From: Scalesia atractyloides
Lineage: Eukaryota > Streptophyta > Magnoliopsida > Asterales > Asteraceae
Assembly (NCBI GenBank): GCA_947069175.1
Contig: CAMTDV010000017.1
Coordinates: 47,625,137 to 47,689,136 of the forward strand
Length of the DNA stretch: 64,000 nucleotides
Direction of reading: 5' to 3'
Position 1 is the stretch's first letter. Every line of letters starts with the position of its first letter. A program made the translations under genes and the position numbers. Of this stretch, positions 1-10,484 are shown piece after piece. The notes beneath the pieces were generated by a model. The model was not told where the DNA came from and searched no databases. It saw only the letters and a list, made by a program, of their open reading frames with translations.

Positions 1-1061
1 AATGTTTCATCGACTTTTTCTCCATATTCGTCTAGACAAATGCCGTGGTTTATGGCTAAAGGGGTAGGTGCGGGTTTAGTTCCTGTCATGTCAAATCTCT
101 CCAACACATCATGAAAATACTTCGTCTGGTGAATGAAAATTCCGTCTAGCAGTTGTTCAACCTGAAGCCCCAAAAAGAATTTCATCTCTCCCATAGCACT
201 CATTTCAAATTTATCTTTCATGACTTTTTCAAGTCCTTACACAGGTATTCATTTGTCGACCCAAAGATGATATCATCCACATAAATTTGCACTATAATCA
301 GATTTCCATCCACTTCCTTGGTAAAGAGGGTACTGTCTACTTTTCCTCTGGTGAAACGGTTACCTAGAAGATGTTTGGAAATTGTCTTGTACCAGGCTCT
401 CGGGGCCTGGTGTAAACCATATAGAACTTTGTTCAGTAGGTAAACCTTATCCTTGTGTATCGGATCGACAAACCCCGATGGTTGGCCAGTGTACACCTCC
501 TCTTTTACCGTATTGTATAGGAAAGCAGACTTCACATCCTGCTGGTACACTTTAAAACCTTTCCATGAGGCGAACGCCAGGAAAATGCGGATAACTTTAA
601 GACGAGCGACTGGGGCATAGACTTCGTTGTAGTTTATCCCTTCCTGCTGATGGAGACCTTGGACTACGAGCTAAGCTTTGTTGCGTACAACCACTCCTCT
701 ATTATCTCTTTTGCACTTGAAGACCCACCGAGTGTTTATCTTTTTCTGATTTGTGTGGTAGATCAACAAGTTCCCAGACTCCAAGTTTCTGGAATTGCAA
801 TAATTCTTCCTGCGTTGCTTCCACCCAACTTTCATCTTTAAGAGCATCTCTGTAGTTACCTAGTTCAACCTGAGAAACAAAACAACTATGAGAAAATCTA
901 GTTTGGAGTGGAGCAACTTTAGAATAAAAACAACTTAGTTCCTTATTGATCCGATTTTGCGTTTTCACTCCAGCTTGTAGTTCTCTGATGATGTTATCCA
1001 ATGGATGGTAGGAGAATGATCTTGGCATTACTTCCCCTCGAACATTTACTGTGCTTTCCAA
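1..1061 (-). pseudogene. Copia reverse transcriptase (RVT_2) of W, partial and broken
   Basis: The RT would copy element RNA into cDNA inside virus-like particles. The upstream part (1061-702) carries the usual entry to copia RT: a W..A..EEL stretch followed by a hydrophobic VWELVDLP. The part at 550-218 has QDVKSAFL, with the first catalytic Asp, and YVDDI, with the catalytic YVDD pair. After about 220 the homology goes on in another frame to base 1 (FEMSAMGEMKFFLG), so a one-base frameshift lies near 220. An in-frame stop lies near 640-650. The gene is truncated by the window edge. The family identity is very likely; the product is not functional. Confidence 0.9.
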
Positions 1062-1121
1062 GTTCGTGACATTTTGATCAGCAACTTGTTCTAAAGAAGT
1101 AGCCTCATTTCTTGCACTGGT

Positions 1122-2321
1122 TTATGCAGCTTGAGTGTTGAGATAACTTGTAATATCTTCTGATCCTTCATCGGAACTAGATCCCCCATCAACAAAGGTA
1201 GGTTCTTGATCAGTATTTGCATCAATTGGCTGAATGGAAGATGGTTCTGCATTGTTCTGAGATGGTGCGACTACAGGTTCTGGCTGAGTGTTGCTCGGTC
1301 CTGCTTCAGAAGAATTTGTTACTAGTTGAGTAGAGGAAATCATCAATGGTCATGTAACTTGCTCTTGATTAGATATTTGATGTTTTTGAAAAGCAAGAGA
1401 AGTTCTTCCTCGGACGGTTCTTCTGGCAGGTCGAATGAATTCCACAACCCTTCGTAATTGAACAGCCATGGATCACCAGGTTTTTGCATAGGCGTTGTGT
1501 ATCTCTGGCAATCAACATGTTGTGCTATGGTAACCTGATTCATGCTTGGTAGATAAACTCTCTTTTGTGGACTAGCATACCCTACGAAAAATCCTTCCAA
1601 AGATCTGGCTCCAATTTTACCCTCCGGGTCTAATACAGTACACGATGATCCAAAAGGTTCCAAAAACTTTAGATTTGGTTTTAGGTTTCGAAGCATGTCT
1701 TGTTATGTGGCTTGACAGTCATTACGATGTTAAGGGTGTAGTATGGAGATGCAACGGCTTCAGTCCAAAAGCTAATAGGCAGTTTTAAATCAGCAAGCAT
1801 CGTGCGTGCAGTCTTAATAAGCGTTCTGTTCTTTCGTTCAGCTACTCCATTTTGTTGAGGAGTATAGGGGCACTGAACTCATGATGAATACCCTTAGCGT
1901 TGAAGAATTCGAGCATTTTATTTTTCTTAAACTCAGTACCATTGTCACTTCTGATTCTCTTGATTGGCAAATGGTAAAGGTTTTCAATCTTTCGAAACAA
2001 GATCATCAGGTTGTCAAACGTTTCATCCTTGCTTTCTTGAAAGAAAACCCATGAGAATCTTGAGTAGTCATCAGTCACGACTAGGCAGTATAGATCTCCT
2101 GAGATACGTTTCACATTAACATGTCCAAAAAGATCCATGTGTAGCATTTCTAGTGGAAGCTTGATGGAGTTAAGTAGCTTTCTTGAGTGTGATTTCTTAT
2201 GCTGCTTCCCCTTTTTGCAGCTAAGGCAATCATCTGATAAATGAAAATTTTTGAGATTCACCCATTCCACTAAGTCATTATGCACCAAAAAATTCATCTT
2301 CCTTAGGTGAATGTGACCCAT
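1122..2321 (-). pseudogene. Copia integrase of W, broken
   Basis: Integrase inserts the cDNA into the genome. From 2321 downwards one sees HIHLRKMNFLV and CLSCKKGK, the His and Cys of the HHCC zinc-binding region, then the core with the first Asp in HMDLFG and the second in IRSDNGTEF. The core runs out of frame near 1842, around where the catalytic Glu is expected. The C-terminal part resumes in another frame at 1696-1343 (LKPNLKFLEPFGSSC, then FVGYA), followed by a Ser/Glu-rich linker at 1346-1122 that leads into RT. The two frame changes make it a pseudogene. Confidence 0.88.
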
Positions 2322-2726
2322 TTTCCTGTGCCATAGAATTGATTCTTTTTCAATTGCTTTTGATACGAAACACTGACCCTCCTTTGATGTAGTGGATGCG
2401 AGCTCATGTCTAAGACATATAAATCGTTTTCACGTGGAGCGCGCATGAGAATCCACTCCTCGGGAATTATGAAACCCGGTTTAAGAATAAGATACTCCTT
2501 GTCGTTGAAATGGGTAGTGAACTTCTTGTCACAGATTTGCGATATGCTCAGTAAGTTGTTCTCGAGATCAGCAATGTAGTTTACTTTGTTGAATGACACC
2601 ACTCCGTTTGTAAGAATACCTTCTCCCACGATCCTGCCGCCTTGTGTTCCGGCAAACCTAACATACCCTCCCCTGATAGCTCTCACATTGTATAGCAAAG
2701 CTAACATCCCCGTCATGTGCCACGAA
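2303..2726 (-). pseudogene. Protease C-half and GAG-pre-integrase of W
   Basis: The reading starts at the Z1 junction with HMTG, the right half of the copia protease active-site block. The left half (DSGAS) lies at about 12183-12210 beyond Z1. A typical glycine-rich protease stretch (GGRIVGEGIL) and LENNLLSISQICD follow, then the pre-integrase segment. A frameshift near 2320 separates this reading from the integrase frame, where a GHIHLRKMN motif continues. An open reading extends rightward into Z1 LTR sequence, but that extension is not W protein. Confidence 0.85.
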
Positions 2727-3426
2727 TGTAACACCCCAATCGCGTAATACAACAAGACGCGGCGGAAATATCAGGGAGTCACGTTACAAATTGCTCAGCC
2801 ACAACTGGTACTAAATTGTTTCATTATTATTCATTGTTTTATAATACAAAGAATACATGTGATTGTCTTCTGTTTAAAGAAGTCTAAAGCCCGGATGCAT
2901 TCCTATATGTAGCATGCTTGAATAATCGTCAACCTGAAACATATGTGAAAAAGAGACGTCAATAAACAATGTTGGCGAGCACATAGTTTTGTTGGCCAAA
3001 TAAATAGCAAAAGGTTTTGTGTTGCAATTCTTTGACAACTACGAGAATTGCCAATTGTAAATCGACTCGTTTTAGCCAAGGAATGGACGATACATTAACT
3101 TGATTATGAAACTTGTGACAAAAAATTTTTGTATATGGCATTATGATCATTACTAAATAATTTTCATGTCTTTGAAAAATTGTACTTTTTTCTTTGTGAC
3201 CATATTGAAATCGTCCATAAACTTGTAAGTATGTTATCAAAATCCAGTCAAGGATTTCGATAACTATACTGTAATTAGTCATAACTCGTGTGAGTATTAA
3301 TTGAAATCAATCAATGAGTTAATATAATACTAAATATCCTTTTAAGAATCTATCATACAAATCATGAAAGGATTATTTAAGGATTTGGATATCGAACATT
3401 GAATCAGTCGTACATAAAATCCTAAA

Positions 3427-3541
3427 GTGACTTGAATAACGCTACAAGAATAATGCAATAAGAACACTTATATATATGAAGTACCAATGGCGTATCCACC
3501 ATGTTCTTATGGTATTACACTTGTTTCGTTATCCTAATCAC
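3427..3541 (-). repeat. Hairpin module H1
   Basis: Left arm 3427-3466 and right arm 3502-3541 are inverted repeats of about 40 bases, roughly four in five positions pairing. They enclose a 35-base loop. Read on the minus strand the loop starts TGGTGGATACGCC and ends in a TATATATAAG box. The right arm holds ATGTTCTTATGGTATTAC and the left arm its near complement. Nine such modules occur in the window. The TATA-like end suggests a promoter role on the element's sense strand (inference). Confidence 0.8.
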
Positions 3542-3755
3542 AACTAACCACATAAACACATAATCATCACTTGTCACTTGTCTTGTCAACTTGTATCACA
3601 TATACGCATTAAAGTACGGAGAATCCAATCAAGGAATACCAATTAGTACCTTAAACATCCCACACATATCTAGCTATAAAGATAGGTAGACATAATAGGA
3701 AATAAGCCTTGTCACATTGTCTTGTCAACTTGTATCATAAAATCATAATCCTAAT

Positions 3756-3873
3756 GGTGATTTGGATAAGGCTACTAAAGGTAATACAATAAGCACACTT
3801 ATATATAGGAAGTACCAGCGGCGTATCCACCATGTTGTTCTTATATAACTCTAGTTTTGTTATCTAAATCACC
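3756..3873 (-). repeat. Hairpin module H2
   Basis: Left arm 3756-3797 begins GGTGATTTGGATAA and right arm 3833-3873 ends TTATCTAAATCACC, so the outer 13-14 bases pair almost perfectly. The loop is the shared 35-base core with TATATATAAG on the minus strand. It lies about 330 bp from H1 in the same LTR and looks like an old duplicate of it. Confidence 0.78.
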
Positions 3874-3892
3874 AACAATTCTACACAAAAAC

Positions 3893-4030
3893 CAATTGTT
3901 CATTGTTCATTGTTCATTGTTCATTGTTCATCGTTCATCGTTCATTGTTCATTGTTCATTGTTCATTGTTCATTGTTCATTGTTCATCGTTCATTGTTCA
4001 TTGTTCATCGTTCATCGTTCCTTGTTCCTC
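3893..4030. repeat. Short tandem repeat, 7-8 bp unit CATTGTTC / CATCGTTC
   Basis: About 17 uninterrupted units of ATTGTTC or ATCGTTC in the Z1 3' LTR, with a matching but shorter and more variable array at 10505-10655 in the 5' LTR. It translates to a repetitive HCSLFIV peptide in one frame, which is an artefact of the repeat. Confidence 0.9.
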
Positions 4031-5556
4031 GTAAAGTACTTCTTATAAATCTTACTATAAAGATAGAAAGATTTAAGAGCGTACTTCAGACATCCTTTGA
4101 GTATCTAACTATGAAGATAGAAAGATTTTACAAGGATATAGGCCCTAAAAGACCTCTTTAAATATCGTACCATCAATCGTCATGTTGCATAATCGGAAAT
4201 AACACACAAAAAGCACTTAGTAAACATATACATATGCCATACATTTAAGAAAAATTGATTACACATATGAATCACCCCAAAAGCATTTGGAAAACATAAA
4301 AGAGGGTAGCAACAATACTCGCCTGGGATAGCATATAGATCTTGTTCAAATTATATAACAAAGCTTATAGGATCAAGAGTTGAAGTGTTGAAGTGGTTCA
4401 AACACAAAGGATTGATCAAAGATCACGAGAGAAAGCTCCAAGGTGGTTGCAATTCGGATCTATAGCTGATTTGAGTATGAAGGTGATTAAAGAGTTCAAG
4501 AATGGACATGATTTTGGTACTTATAATGATCCAAAGATCACCAAATCATGACAAGTGTTGGGCAAGGTGTTTAGGCATGGATTAGTGTCCCATTATGTGT
4601 CCAAAGCAGAAGAGAACTGGCAAAATTCGTGTGCTTAGTGTCCTCAATTGAACAGCTGTTGCCAGCTATTTGCTATTTTAAATTTTCTGTGTCTGATAGC
4701 TTCTCGTGGGCTGGCAGTCGTTTAGTCTTAGGGACTCGCGCTCCGCCAGAAGGTCATAATTTCAGAATTGGCAGAAATGGTCCCTGTAGCCTCTAAACTT
4801 GTTTTTCGACGCGTTTTGGCACTATTAACACCTGTCAACCCAATTTTCAAACTTTATAAGGACAATAAAGTATAGGGAACATGAAATATGTCCAAAAATG
4901 TTCCATAGGTCCGTTCGTTTGATCGTACGGTCGCGGTTTTCGGTTAATTACGATGAAAAACGTAACGAACGCGTGTGTGACCGTAAATGCGTAACAAATG
5001 GCATTTTTGCATTCAAATCACTAAAATATGATATTTTAATGATTACAAAAATTTTTGGATGTCCGTACATGTTTTGGATAGCGATTTACGCATAAAGGCA
5101 TAGTTTCGCAAAATTTGCAAAATAGCCCCTGAAGTTACAAAAGTGTGATTTTGGCATACCGAAGCCCTCAAAACTTATTTCCAAGTTATGTACATAATAT
5201 TTAAGGTATGTTAGGCTTGTGATCTTATTCCGGAGTGTGCGTCGCTGCGAGAATCAGCCGACTTTCGCATTTTGTCGTAACTAGTGCCTGTGACCAAATA
5301 AGCTTGTTTTTGACACATCAAACCCTCCAAAACTTATTTCTAAGTTATGAAAAGGTTATTTAGGGTGTGTTAATCTTGTGTCATTGTCTCGGAGTATACG
5401 TCGTTTAAACGCCCTTCGTTGGTGTACTGGTTTACGGTTTTGCTTATAGAAGCTGTATAGGAATTTGAAATCGATCAAGGACTGAATATGTGAATTTGTT
5501 TTTGAAATAAACTCGTTTTGAATCTGTAAAATGATTAAAATGTCTCAGCTGTCACA

Positions 5557-5570
5557 GTCTCCCCTACTTT
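5557..5570 (-). other. Z1 polypurine tract
   Basis: On the minus strand AAAGTAGGGGAGAC lies directly before the LTR terminus TGTGACA. This is where plus-strand DNA synthesis would be primed, and it fixes the minus orientation of Z1. Confidence 0.75.
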
Positions 5571-6985
5571 AGAAAATTTCGTCCCGAAATTTATTCGAAG
5601 GAAACGTGGAGCGTGATTGAAACAATTGGCTGATAACAAGGCTCGAGATTCTAAAGATGCGGAGCATCATTTGGTTTTAGGAATGTTTGGGGGATCCAAA
5701 GCGTAATCGTATTTATTCAAAATATCTCAAGGTATTCGGAACCTTTAGAACTTTTGAAACTTTAAGGCGTCATCGATTGTGTAAAAACGGCATTATGTTA
5801 CACTAAGTCTTTAGTGTAAATCCTAGCAACAAAAAGGGGTGTATATTCAAGCCTGGCCATACGTACATGGTTTCTAACATCCCACTAGGTACATCCCATG
5901 TACCATGAGCATCTCATTCATAGGAGACGAGTCAACATACCTATGGCATCAAGATCGTCACTTTTAACACCATAATATACTCCCGGTCGGCTCGATAGAG
6001 ATAATGAATGTACTTGTCAATCGTCCATTGCATTCAATAACCAAATAACAAATAGTCACATAATCACATAATGGTCCAAGATAACATAAAACCTTCAAGT
6101 GATCATGGTAACGTTCCGAACAATAACACAATAAGAACACTTATATATAGGAAGTACCATCGGCGTATCCACCATGGTCTTATTGCGTCATACCCTTCCC
6201 GTTACCTAGTCACTCTAGATTTTATGCCACCATCTTAACAAAGCTTACTATGATTCTCATGTGTCGATCCTCGTAAATAAGTGTGCACCCATAATTACGT
6301 GTTTCGTCACATGGTCCACATAGCTCCTCTTGTTAAGTAAGGGAAACATATAATAAGGTCGAAACAATAACTAAACCAGATAATCATCGTCAAAAATCAA
6401 TATTGACATCAAACATACATCGTCATAACATATTAATTATTGAATTTGGGCGTGTCTCATACTAGAAATGATGACACTACTTGTTATACATACCACAAAA
6501 TTAGTAGCAGGTATTTCATTCTAGTATAAATATTAATATATGTTTCACACTAACCGAACTGGTAGTATGTATCATATACTAAACGAATATGTATTTGTAA
6601 ATCGTATGCTAAGTCAACATGCAAAGCAACATCGTATTCATGTACTATACATAATAGGTAACCAAACCATATATGTACCGTCATGAAAACAAAAGTAGAA
6701 GTAATAGGCACATAGTATTCGTAGTGTTTGTTTTGCAGCGATTGTACGAATGCACTAGTGTGCAAATCATAAATATGCTATTATTGCTAGATTTAGTTCC
6801 TAATAATAAGAACAGAATCCTCGAAGTGGGTATGTAGTTGTAAATTTCACATAGTGTAATCATATTGAAATTTGTAACTGGAACGCGAATAGATGAAGGA
6901 AACTTCTTGATATTCATATTGTCATTACAAACACTGTTGAAATATCGTTCATAGTTTCTAGATAACATAAGGAAAATGTAAAGGT
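5571..6985 (-). other. Z1 internal region downstream of gag, where pol is absent
   Basis: About 1.4 kb in which protease and RT would be expected. I see no RT, integrase or RNase H motif in any frame, only short readings. It holds hairpin module H3 at 6099-6213. The rest is AT-rich with no recognised function. Confidence 0.6.
6099..6213 (-). repeat. Hairpin module H3
   Basis: Left arm 6099-6139 (GTGATCATGGTAACG ... CAATAAGAACA) and right arm 6175-6213 (TGGTCTTATTG ... CGTTACCTAGTCAC) pair at both ends. The loop has the common core with TATATATAAG on the minus strand. Unlike H1 and H2 it lies in the internal region. Confidence 0.75.
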
Positions 6986-8092
6986 TCAAATGATCATGAG
7001 TGCTTGATCGTCAGCTTGAAACTCATTGACATTGTACATTTGTCCGTTAGCATTTGCAAGCCTCGGGCAGTTTCGCTTGAAATGATTTAAATCACCGGAA
7101 TTTAAACATGCTCCAGCTGGATATCGAGGTCGTGTCTGAGTAGGGGTAGCTTGATTTCGGATGCGACAGGTCACAGATAGATGCCCAAAAAGACCACAGA
7201 TTGTACACTGGCGGCATGGAGAATTTGCTTGTTGGTGATAGTTGCAACGATTGCACCGAGGATGTTTCCCACGATAGAACCCCCTAACGGGTATGGAGTT
7301 GAGTGGGATTGGCGCAGGGATTGCATAATTCCTTGAAGTCTTGCGCTTCTTAGAATTTCTGAAAGATTCACCCGTTGTTTCTTGCGTAGCTCGTTTCTTG
7401 TCTCTGTTTCGAAAAAGTTTCCCTTTCCTGACCTGGGAGTTGGTTAGGGTGGCTGCTAATTCTTTAGCCTCCCTAAGTGTCGCAGGTCTGCTGCCAATGA
7501 CAATATCTTGGATTGGGTCAGGTAGGCCATCAATGTATTTTTCAATGGCCCGATCCAATGGTGTGACCATAGTGGGGCAGAGTAAGCTCAATTGTTCAAA
7601 CCGGTCAGTGTTGGCACGGTTTTCCCCACTATCCTGTTTGAGATAGTAAAATTCGTTTTTGAGTGCCCTTATTTCGTGTCGTGGGAATAATTCTTTCATC
7701 ATAAGATTCCTGAATTCTTACCATGTTTGTGCCATAGCTACTTCTTCACCTCTGTCCCTCATGATTTCGTTCCACCAAGTGAGTGCTCTCTTTTGGAAAA
7801 CACTTGATGCAAACTCTACTTTGCGCTCACTAGTACACTGAACATGGCGGAATGTGCTTTCTATACTCTCAAACCATTATAGGAGCCCAATTGCTCCTTC
7901 AGACCCATTAAACTTGAGTGGTTCAGCCAAGTTAAATTGTTTGAAGTTACATGGCGTAGGAAAATTGTTGTTGTTGTTGTTGTTGTTGTTTTGATTAACT
8001 TGGGTCACAATGTCTGGGAGTACAGCAGCCAAATTCTGGGTGATCATTGCTGCCATTTCAGCGTACCAAGTAGCGCCACAGTGATGAGACAT
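6986..8092 (-). pseudogene. Gypsy Gag (Retrotrans_gag plus two zinc-knuckle regions), Z1
   Basis: Gag packages element RNA in virus-like particles. The N-terminal reading (8092-7877) starts MSHHCGATWYAEM, has a run of nine Asn and ends at a stop before WFES. The main reading (7702-6986) has the Retrotrans_gag core (MMKELFPRHEIRALKNEF), a basic stretch RNSKKRKTSRN, and a Cys/His cluster with CTICGLFGHLSVTC (CX2CX4HX4C). A second knuckle, CLNSGDLNHFKRNC, has an Asn at its second Cys position. Stops at about 7876 and 7715 break the gene. It ends in QALMII without running into pol. The relative in Z2 is at 49534-50581. Confidence 0.9.
7966..7990. repeat. GTT/AAC microsatellite inside gag
   Basis: Eight GTT units coding the poly-Asn run of the Z1 Gag. 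The Z2 homologue has a shorter run of AAC/AAT codons at 49609-49625, so its length varies between copies. Confidence 0.9.
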
Positions 8093-9331
8093 CTTGCAGA
8101 AATAGCTACAGTAAAAACAAATTAGGTGAGATTTCGTAAGATTGTTATAAGTTTAAAACACCATAGTAAATTGAATATTTGGATTTGGCATTTGTTTAAA
8201 AGATCGTGTTCTTGTCCTTGGGAAAATTAGTGTTGTAAATTTTGTCTTGAAAATTGCTTGAAAATAAACTTTGTTATATTTTCGGATAAGAAAATACAAA
8301 CCAAATTAATGGTTTGTGTAATAAATTCTTTACCATTTAAAATTTTATTGTTTTTAAGGTAAAAACTTTCAATCTATTTTTAGTTGAGTATTTTTAAAAT
8401 AAAGAAACTTTTGTGGATTTTATTTGAAAAATCTCATCCAAATGATAAAAATTTTGAAGGTCAAAAACTTGTATTGGAAAATAGAGTAGGATTGTAAAGT
8501 GTCGTGAGATGAAAATGAAATTTGTTTCGTGTGTGTTGAATATTGTCGTAACATATTACCGAAGGTAACATGTCGGAGTATTGTCATACAAGTAGTAGTA
8601 AATCGTTCGACTGATTAAGGTAGATGGGTTTTCATAATGTTTCGAGAAGTCATGCTTTAGCCTATAAGTGAACACTCACCCTAAGAATTCCCAGGTAAGA
8701 GTGACTGGTCCGATAATGCGGATTTGTACGAACACTCTAGCCTTAGACAGAAAACTCGGGGTACAGGCGTTCACCCTTCCATATTGCATGAGTTCACATT
8801 AATAAACCCAAGATTTCAACGAAAATGTTTGAGAGTAAAACATTTTGAGAAGTCCTTTTTTGATAACTTGTTTGAGATAAATGAGTCGAGAAATATTCTT
8901 GACAAAAACATTTTGAGAAAGTGTTTCGATAAACCTTTGATAAATTGTTTAGGATAATTAGATTGAGAAGCATTTTGTTGAGTGCGTTTGAGGAAACATT
9001 TTTGAGAAACCCTTTTGATAAAACACTTGAGAGGAATACGTTAAGAAATATTTTTGACGAAAAATTTGTGAAAATATTTGAGAAATACTCCGTTGAAAAT
9101 GTTTTGAAACATTTTGCGAAATTCCTTAAGGCGTAATGCCTAAGGATTTAAAATAAACCATCTAAGGATAGATGATTTTGTGAATCATATAGTAGTTGTG
9201 GCACGAGTAAGGATGAGGATTAGGATAGAAATCCTAAGTCTACTCATGTTCGGGTCCATAGAAGGGTTATAGACTAGGTTAAAGGCAATCTAATAACCTA
9301 ATTCCCTATAACCAGTGCTCCGATACAAATC
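8093..9331 (-). other. Z1 5' leader with tRNA-Met-like PBS
   Basis: Untranslated leader between the PBS and gag. Adjacent to the LTR the minus strand reads TTGTATCGGAGCAC (plus 9315-9328), a mutated form of the TGGTATCAGAGCC initiator-Met PBS. Between 8820 and 9130 there is a loose repetition of TTTTGAGAAAC/TTTGATAA-like phrases. A segment near 8675-8770 repeats GAACACTC...CTTAGA phrases. I see no protein. Confidence 0.6.
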
Positions 9332-10047
9332 TGTAACACCCCAATCGCGTAATACAACAAGACGCGACGGAAATATCAGGGAGTCATGTTACAAATTGCT
9401 CAGCCACAACTGATACTAAATTGTTTCATTATTATTACATTGTTTTACAATACAACGAATACATGTAATTATCTTCTGTTTAAAGAAGTCTAAAGCACGG
9501 ATGCATTCCTATCTGTAGCATGCTTGAATAACCATCAACCTGAAACATATGTGAAAAAGAGACGTCAACAAACAATGTCAGCGAGCACATAGTTTTGTTG
9601 GCCAAATAAATGGCAAAAGGTTTTGTATTGCAATTCTTTGACAACTACGAGAATTGTCAATTGTAAATCGACTCGTTTTAGCCAAGGAATGGCGAAAAGT
9701 TAGCTTTGTAATACATTAACTTGATTATGAAACTTGTGACAAAAGAGTTTTGTATATGGCATTATGATAATTACTAAATAATTTTCATGCCTTTGAAAAT
9801 TTGTACTTTGTTCTTTGTGACCATATTGAAATTGTCCATAAACTTGTAAGTATGTTATTAAAATCTAGTCAAGGATTTTGATAACTATACTGTAATTAGT
9901 CATAACTCATGTGAGTATTAATTTAAATCAATCAATGATTTAATATAATACTAAATATCCTTCTAAGAATCTATCATACAAATCATGAAAGGATTCTTTA
10001 AGGATTTGGATATCGACATTGAAATCAGTCCTACATAAAATGCTAAA

Positions 10048-10162
10048 GTGACTCGAATAACGCTACAAGAGTAATGCAATAAGAACACTTATATATAGGA
10101 AGTACCAGTGGCGTATCCACCATGTTCTTATGGTATTACACTTGTTTCGTTATCCTAATCAC
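10048..10162 (-). repeat. Hairpin module H4
   Basis: LTR counterpart of H1. Arms 10048-10087 and 10123-10162 pair at about 27 of the inner 33 positions and extend out to GTGA/TCAC at the ends. The loop is the common 35-base core with TATATATAAG on the minus strand. Confidence 0.8.
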
Positions 10163-10376
10163 AATTAACCACATAAACACATAATCGTCACTTGTCACTT
10201 GTCTTGTCAACTTATATCACATATACGCATTAAAGTACGGAGAATCCAATCAAGGACTACCAATTAGTACCTTAAACATCCCACACATATCTAGCTATAA
10301 AGATAGGTAGACATAATAGGAAATAAGCCTTGTCACATTGTCTTGTCAACTTGTATCATAAAATCATAATCCTAAT

Positions 10377-10484
10377 GGTGATTTGGATAAGGCTACGAAG
10401 GGTAATACAATAAGCACACTTATATATAGGAAGTACCAGCGGCGTATCCACCATGTTGTTATTATATAACTCTAGTTTATCACC
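10377..10484 (-). repeat. Hairpin module H5, right arm shortened
   Basis: LTR counterpart of H2. The left arm 10377-10418 is intact; the right arm 10454-10484 has lost about 10 bases (TTTTGTTATCTAAATC reads TTTATC), so the outer stem cannot close fully. The loop is unchanged. Confidence 0.75.

Larger units (their letters stand above)
1..2726 (-). mobile_element. W, left segment: protease end to reverse transcriptase of a degenerate Ty1/copia element
   Basis: Reading on the minus strand, the order is protease C-half, GAG-pre-integrase, integrase, linker and reverse transcriptase. Protease-integrase-RT is the Ty1/copia order (gypsy has RT before integrase). The element continues beyond base 1, so RNase H, the end of pol and the 3' LTR are not visible. 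The segment is separated from its upstream parts (12183-12991 and 31574-34908) by Z1, X and R. Frameshifts and stops show that it is dead. The long gag and the extra ORF in its sister copy V suggest the Sirevirus lineage, which is inference. Confidence 0.9.
2727..5556 (-). repeat. Z1 3' LTR
   Basis: Direct repeat of 9332-12177, the same order of blocks throughout with scattered substitutions and short indels. It starts TGTAACACCCCAATCGCG and ends TCAGCTGTCACA on the plus strand. It carries two copies of the hairpin module (3427-3541, 3756-3873) and a short tandem repeat (3893-4030). No credible protein is encoded: the readings over the repeat are low-complexity. Confidence 0.93.

Noticed and set aside
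3467..3501. Hairpin-module loop as a known self-cleaving ribozyme
   Set aside because: I could not fit the hammerhead core (CTGATGA ... GAAA) or recognise a twister or similar core; not claimed.
3427..3541. Hairpin modules as independent MITE-like transposons
   Set aside because: Always in the host element's sense, at matching places in LTR pairs, without target duplications; better seen as part of the gypsy elements.
3857..4161. Open readings with repeated HCSLFIV over the Z1 LTR
   Set aside because: They are translations of the CATTGTTC tandem repeat; open because the unit has no stop. The same occurs at 10453-10786.
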